This document shows, piece by piece, positions 61,998-64,000 of a stretch of DNA of 64,000 bases. The notes beneath the pieces were generated by a model. That model had not been told where the DNA came from. It searched no databases and worked only from the letters and a program-made list of their open reading frames with translations. Numbering within the stretch: position 1 is the first letter of the stretch; the number at the start of each line of letters is the position of its first letter. The stretch is from Burkholderiales bacterium PBB3. GTDB taxonomy: Bacteria; Pseudomonadota; Gammaproteobacteria; Burkholderiales; Burkholderiaceae_C. Location of the stretch: the NCBI GenBank assembly GCA_002256115.1, contig NKIK01000007.1, forward strand, positions 1-64,000, written 5' to 3'. Position numbers and translations under genes: made by a program.

Positions 61998-62633
61998 ATG
62001 ACATGGTTAGATACGCCATCGACGGCGTTTGAGGGCAGTCGCTGCATCGCCAGTGGCGCGCTGAGAGAAGTAGCGCGGGCCACCAAATCGGTGGTGGACC
62101 GTTGGGCCAGCAGCGTCAGTCCACCGCCCATCCTCATTTTTGAGGATGCCACTAGTGAAGTGATCGAGCTGGACTGGCGCGGCACGCTGGCCGACTTTGA
62201 GGCGCGGCTGAATGCACTGGACCCGGCGATGACGCAGGCCATGCCACCGGTGCCCGCACAAGAAGCTCCAGTAGCAGCCGATGCCCCGCGCGGCCCCGGT
62301 CGGCCCAAGCTGGGTGTTGCGGCCCGCGAAGTCACCCTGTTGCCGCGCCATTGGGAATGGCTGGCGCGCCAGCCCGGCGGTGCCTCGGTGGCGCTGCGCA
62401 AGCTTGTGGAGACCGCGCGCTTGGGGTCTGAGACTAAAGACCGCATACGCCACTGCGGTGCCGTCACCTACAAATTTATGTCCACTATGGCTGGGCACGA
62501 GCCCGGCTTTGAAGAGGCCAGCCGAGCGCTGTTTGCCGGTGACCAAGCCGGCTTTGTAGCCCGCGTGGCAGCGTGGCCGATAGACATACAGGCGCATCTG
62601 AGCCAGATATCCACTGACGCCTTTGCGGCGTGA
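61998..62633 (+). CDS. DUF2239-family protein
   Basis: A 211-residue soluble protein. The start FEGSRCIASGALREVARATKSV and the block ILIFEDATSEVIELDWRGTLADFEARL are characteristic of DUF2239, as is [41 protein letters not shown], which looks like a DNA-binding or RHH-like helical stretch. The C-terminal helical part ends AHLSQIS. The function is unknown. A large inverted repeat overlaps its 5' region, suggesting autoregulation. The MATE gene starts 12 bases after its stop. Confidence 0.85.
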   Translation: MTWLDTPSTAFEGSRCIASGALREVARATKSVVDRWASSVSPPPILIFEDATSEVIELDWRGTLADFEARLNALDPAMTQAMPPVPAQEAPVAADAPRGPGRPKLGVAAREVTLLPRHWEWLARQPGGASVALRKLVETARLGSETKDRIRHCGAVTYKFMSTMAGHEPGFEEASRALFAGDQAGFVARVAAWPIDIQAHLSQISTDAFAA

Positions 62634-62645
62634 CCTGAGAGTGCC

Positions 62646-64000
62646 ATGACAAACACAATCCCTCCAGCCCAAGCCGCTAGCGCGCCGCCTCCACTGTGGA
62701 AGGGCTATCTTGCCTTTCTGGTGCCGATGATCATCAGCAACATCTTGCAGGCGCTGTCCGGCACGGTGAACAATATTTACCTCGGCCAGATGCTGGGCGT
62801 GCAGGCCATGGCAGCGGTGTCGGCCTTCTTTCCGGTGCTGTTTTTCCTGATCGCTTTCATGATTGGCCTGGGTGCTGGTGCTGCGGTGCTGATTGGTCAG
62901 GCCTGGGGCGCTAAAGAGGTTGAGCGCGTGCGCGCAATCGCTGGCACCACGCTGATGGTGGGCCTGTATGCGGGGCTGGCGGTGGCGTTCTTTGGCGGCG
63001 CGTTTACCGATGCCATGCTGGTGGCGCTGGGCACCCCGGCCGACATCCTGCCGGACGCTACGGCGTATGCGCGCGTCTCGTTGATCGCCGCGCCGGGCAT
63101 CTTTGTCTTTCTGCTCACTACCTCCATGCAGCGCGGGGTGGGAGACACCAAGACACCGCTGAAGACCTTGCTGATCTCCACTGCGTTGGGCCTGGTACTG
63201 ACGCCCGCGCTGATTCAGGGTTGGCTGGGACTGCCCCGCATGGGTGTGGCCAGTGGGGCCTATGCCTCGGTGGTGTCGTTTCTGGTGGCGCTGGCCTGGA
63301 CGGCCTGGCACATGCTAAAGACCAACCACCCTATGGCCCCTAATGCGGACTTCAAACGGCACCTGCGGGTGGACCGTGCCATCCTGGCCAAAGTGCTGCG
63401 CATCGGCCTGCCCACGGGCTTGTCCATGATCACCATTTCGTTGGCCGAGGTGGCGGTGCTGTTTTTGGTGAATGGCTTTGGTTCGCAGGCCACGGCAGCC
63501 TATGGCGCGGTTAACCAGATCGTGTCTTATGTGCAGTTTCCGGCCATCTCGATTGCCATCACCGCGTCCATCCTGGGGGCGCAGGCTATTGGCGCGGGGC
63601 GCATACACATGCTGGGCGCTATTGCCCGCACGGGCATTTACATGAACCTGGTGTTGACCGGTGGGCTGGTGCTATTGGGTTACCTGTTTTCGCGCAGCGT
63701 TCTGGGCCTGTTCATTACCGATACGGCGGTGGTAGAGCTGGCGCAAACCCTGCTGCACATCATGCTGTGGAGCAGCGTGATCATGGGCATGTCCATGGTG
63801 CTGTCAGGGCTGATGCGCGCCAGTGGCGCTGTCCTTTGGCCCACCGCTATCAGCATGTTTGCCATTGGCTGTGTGGAGGTGCCGGTGGCCTGGTACTTGA
63901 GCCGCAGCTATGGCCTGAACGGCATTTGGGCGGCGTACCCGGTTGCATTTCTGGCCATGTTGGCACTGCAAACGGCGTACTACCGCGGTGTGTGGCGCAA
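62646..64000 (+). CDS. MATE-family multidrug efflux transporter, C-terminus outside window
   Basis: At least 451 residues are encoded before the window ends, so this is incomplete at the 3' end. Twelve membrane segments are expected: LAFLVPMIISNILQALSGTVNNIYLGQMLG begins the first lobe, with GLGAGAAVLIGQAWGAKE, and MGVASGAYASVVSFLVALAW ends it; the second lobe includes VLRIGLPTGLSMITISLAEVAVLFLVNGFG and AISIAITASILGAQAIGAG. MATE proteins export cationic drugs with Na+ or H+. It is probably co-transcribed with the DUF2239 gene. Confidence 0.9.
   Translation, partial: MTNTIPPAQAASAPPPLWKGYLAFLVPMIISNILQALSGTVNNIYLGQMLGVQAMAAVSAFFPVLFFLIAFMIGLGAGAAVLIGQAWGAKEVERVRAIAGTTLMVGLYAGLAVAFFGGAFTDAMLVALGTPADILPDATAYARVSLIAAPGIFVFLLTTSMQRGVGDTKTPLKTLLISTALGLVLTPALIQGWLGLPRMGVASGAYASVVSFLVALAWTAWHMLKTNHPMAPNADFKRHLRVDRAILAKVLRIGLPTGLSMITISLAEVAVLFLVNGFGSQATAAYGAVNQIVSYVQFPAISIAITASILGAQAIGAGRIHMLGAIARTGIYMNLVLTGGLVLLGYLFSRSVLGLFITDTAVVELAQTLLHIMLWSSVIMGMSMVLSGLMRASGAVLWPTAISMFAIGCVEVPVAWYLSRSYGLNGIWAAYPVAFLAMLALQTAYYRGVWR

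Noticed and set aside
62007..63311. 434-codon minus-strand frame across DUF2239 and MATE genes
   Set aside because: It spans two convincing plus-strand genes and has antisense-type composition.

Overview
The window looks like a chromosomal segment of a Comamonadaceae-type betaproteobacterium (Rhodoferax-like is my best guess). The reasons are high-GC coding sequence, the gene complement (separate glyQ/glyS, aceK, a LiuR-controlled leucine pathway, a double-length UvrA), and dispersed short repeats of kinds I associate with this family. The genus is inference. It starts inside a 23S rRNA gene and ends inside a MATE transporter gene.

Layout. 1-2.2 kb: 3' end of an rrn operon (23S, 5S, terminator). 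2.2-13.4 kb: housekeeping run with an FFLEELY-motif protein, GNAT enzymes, CorC, Lnt, GlyQ/GlyS, a two-gene DUF6036 nucleotidyltransferase cassette, GmhB, a PlsC-like acyltransferase and a YgjP-like metallopeptidase. 13.5-23 kb: small secreted proteins, an MBL-fold hydrolase divergent from liuR-thioesterase-ivd, an LTA-synthase-like membrane enzyme, carbonic anhydrase and AceK. 23-27.5 kb: more AT-rich accessory stretch with two unknown secreted proteins, a DUF3800 protein, a chimeric-antitoxin/CcdB module and an IS5-family transposase. 27.6-44.4 kb: MarR and a three-domain redox fusion, thiolase, SDR, Deg-like protease, acyl-CoA dehydrogenase, MBL hydrolase, two TonB-like proteins, YchJ, both methylcrotonyl-CoA carboxylase subunits, a DUF4126 protein and a GhrA-type reductase. 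44.4-64 kb: a 1445-residue RCC1/Ig-like exported protein, HMG-CoA lyase, a YbaK-DUF1289 fusion, an HCCA-isomerase-like protein, an MHS transporter, a branched-chain-type binding protein, a 2218-residue UvrA, a DUF2239 protein and a MATE transporter.

How the genes fit together. Leucine/isovalerate breakdown is spread over the window: LiuR, Ivd, MccB/MccA, HMG-CoA lyase and a thiolase. Three identical 22-bp perfect palindromes, upstream of the liuR/MBL divergent pair, the thiolase and mccB, tie these separate loci into one likely LiuR regulon. No methylglutaconyl-CoA hydratase gene is present here.

The most striking signal is short repeats that have entered reading frames without breaking them. 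Family A (core TAGTGCGGGAGCAGCT) occurs ten times. It lies in frame in the YgjP-like gene, mccB, mccA and twice in uvrA, supplies or touches stop codons of the thiolase and lnt genes, and sits exactly at the YbaK-DUF1289 junction. Family B (GGGGGGCAG type) is in frame in an acyl-CoA dehydrogenase, an MBL hydrolase and uvrA. Family C occurs four times in uvrA. Each copy has a conserved core of about 35 nt between arms of 17-25 nt that differ between copies but are complementary within a copy. A REP-type palindrome also lies in uvrA. This parallels the known Rickettsia palindromic elements found inside genes, but the families here look different.
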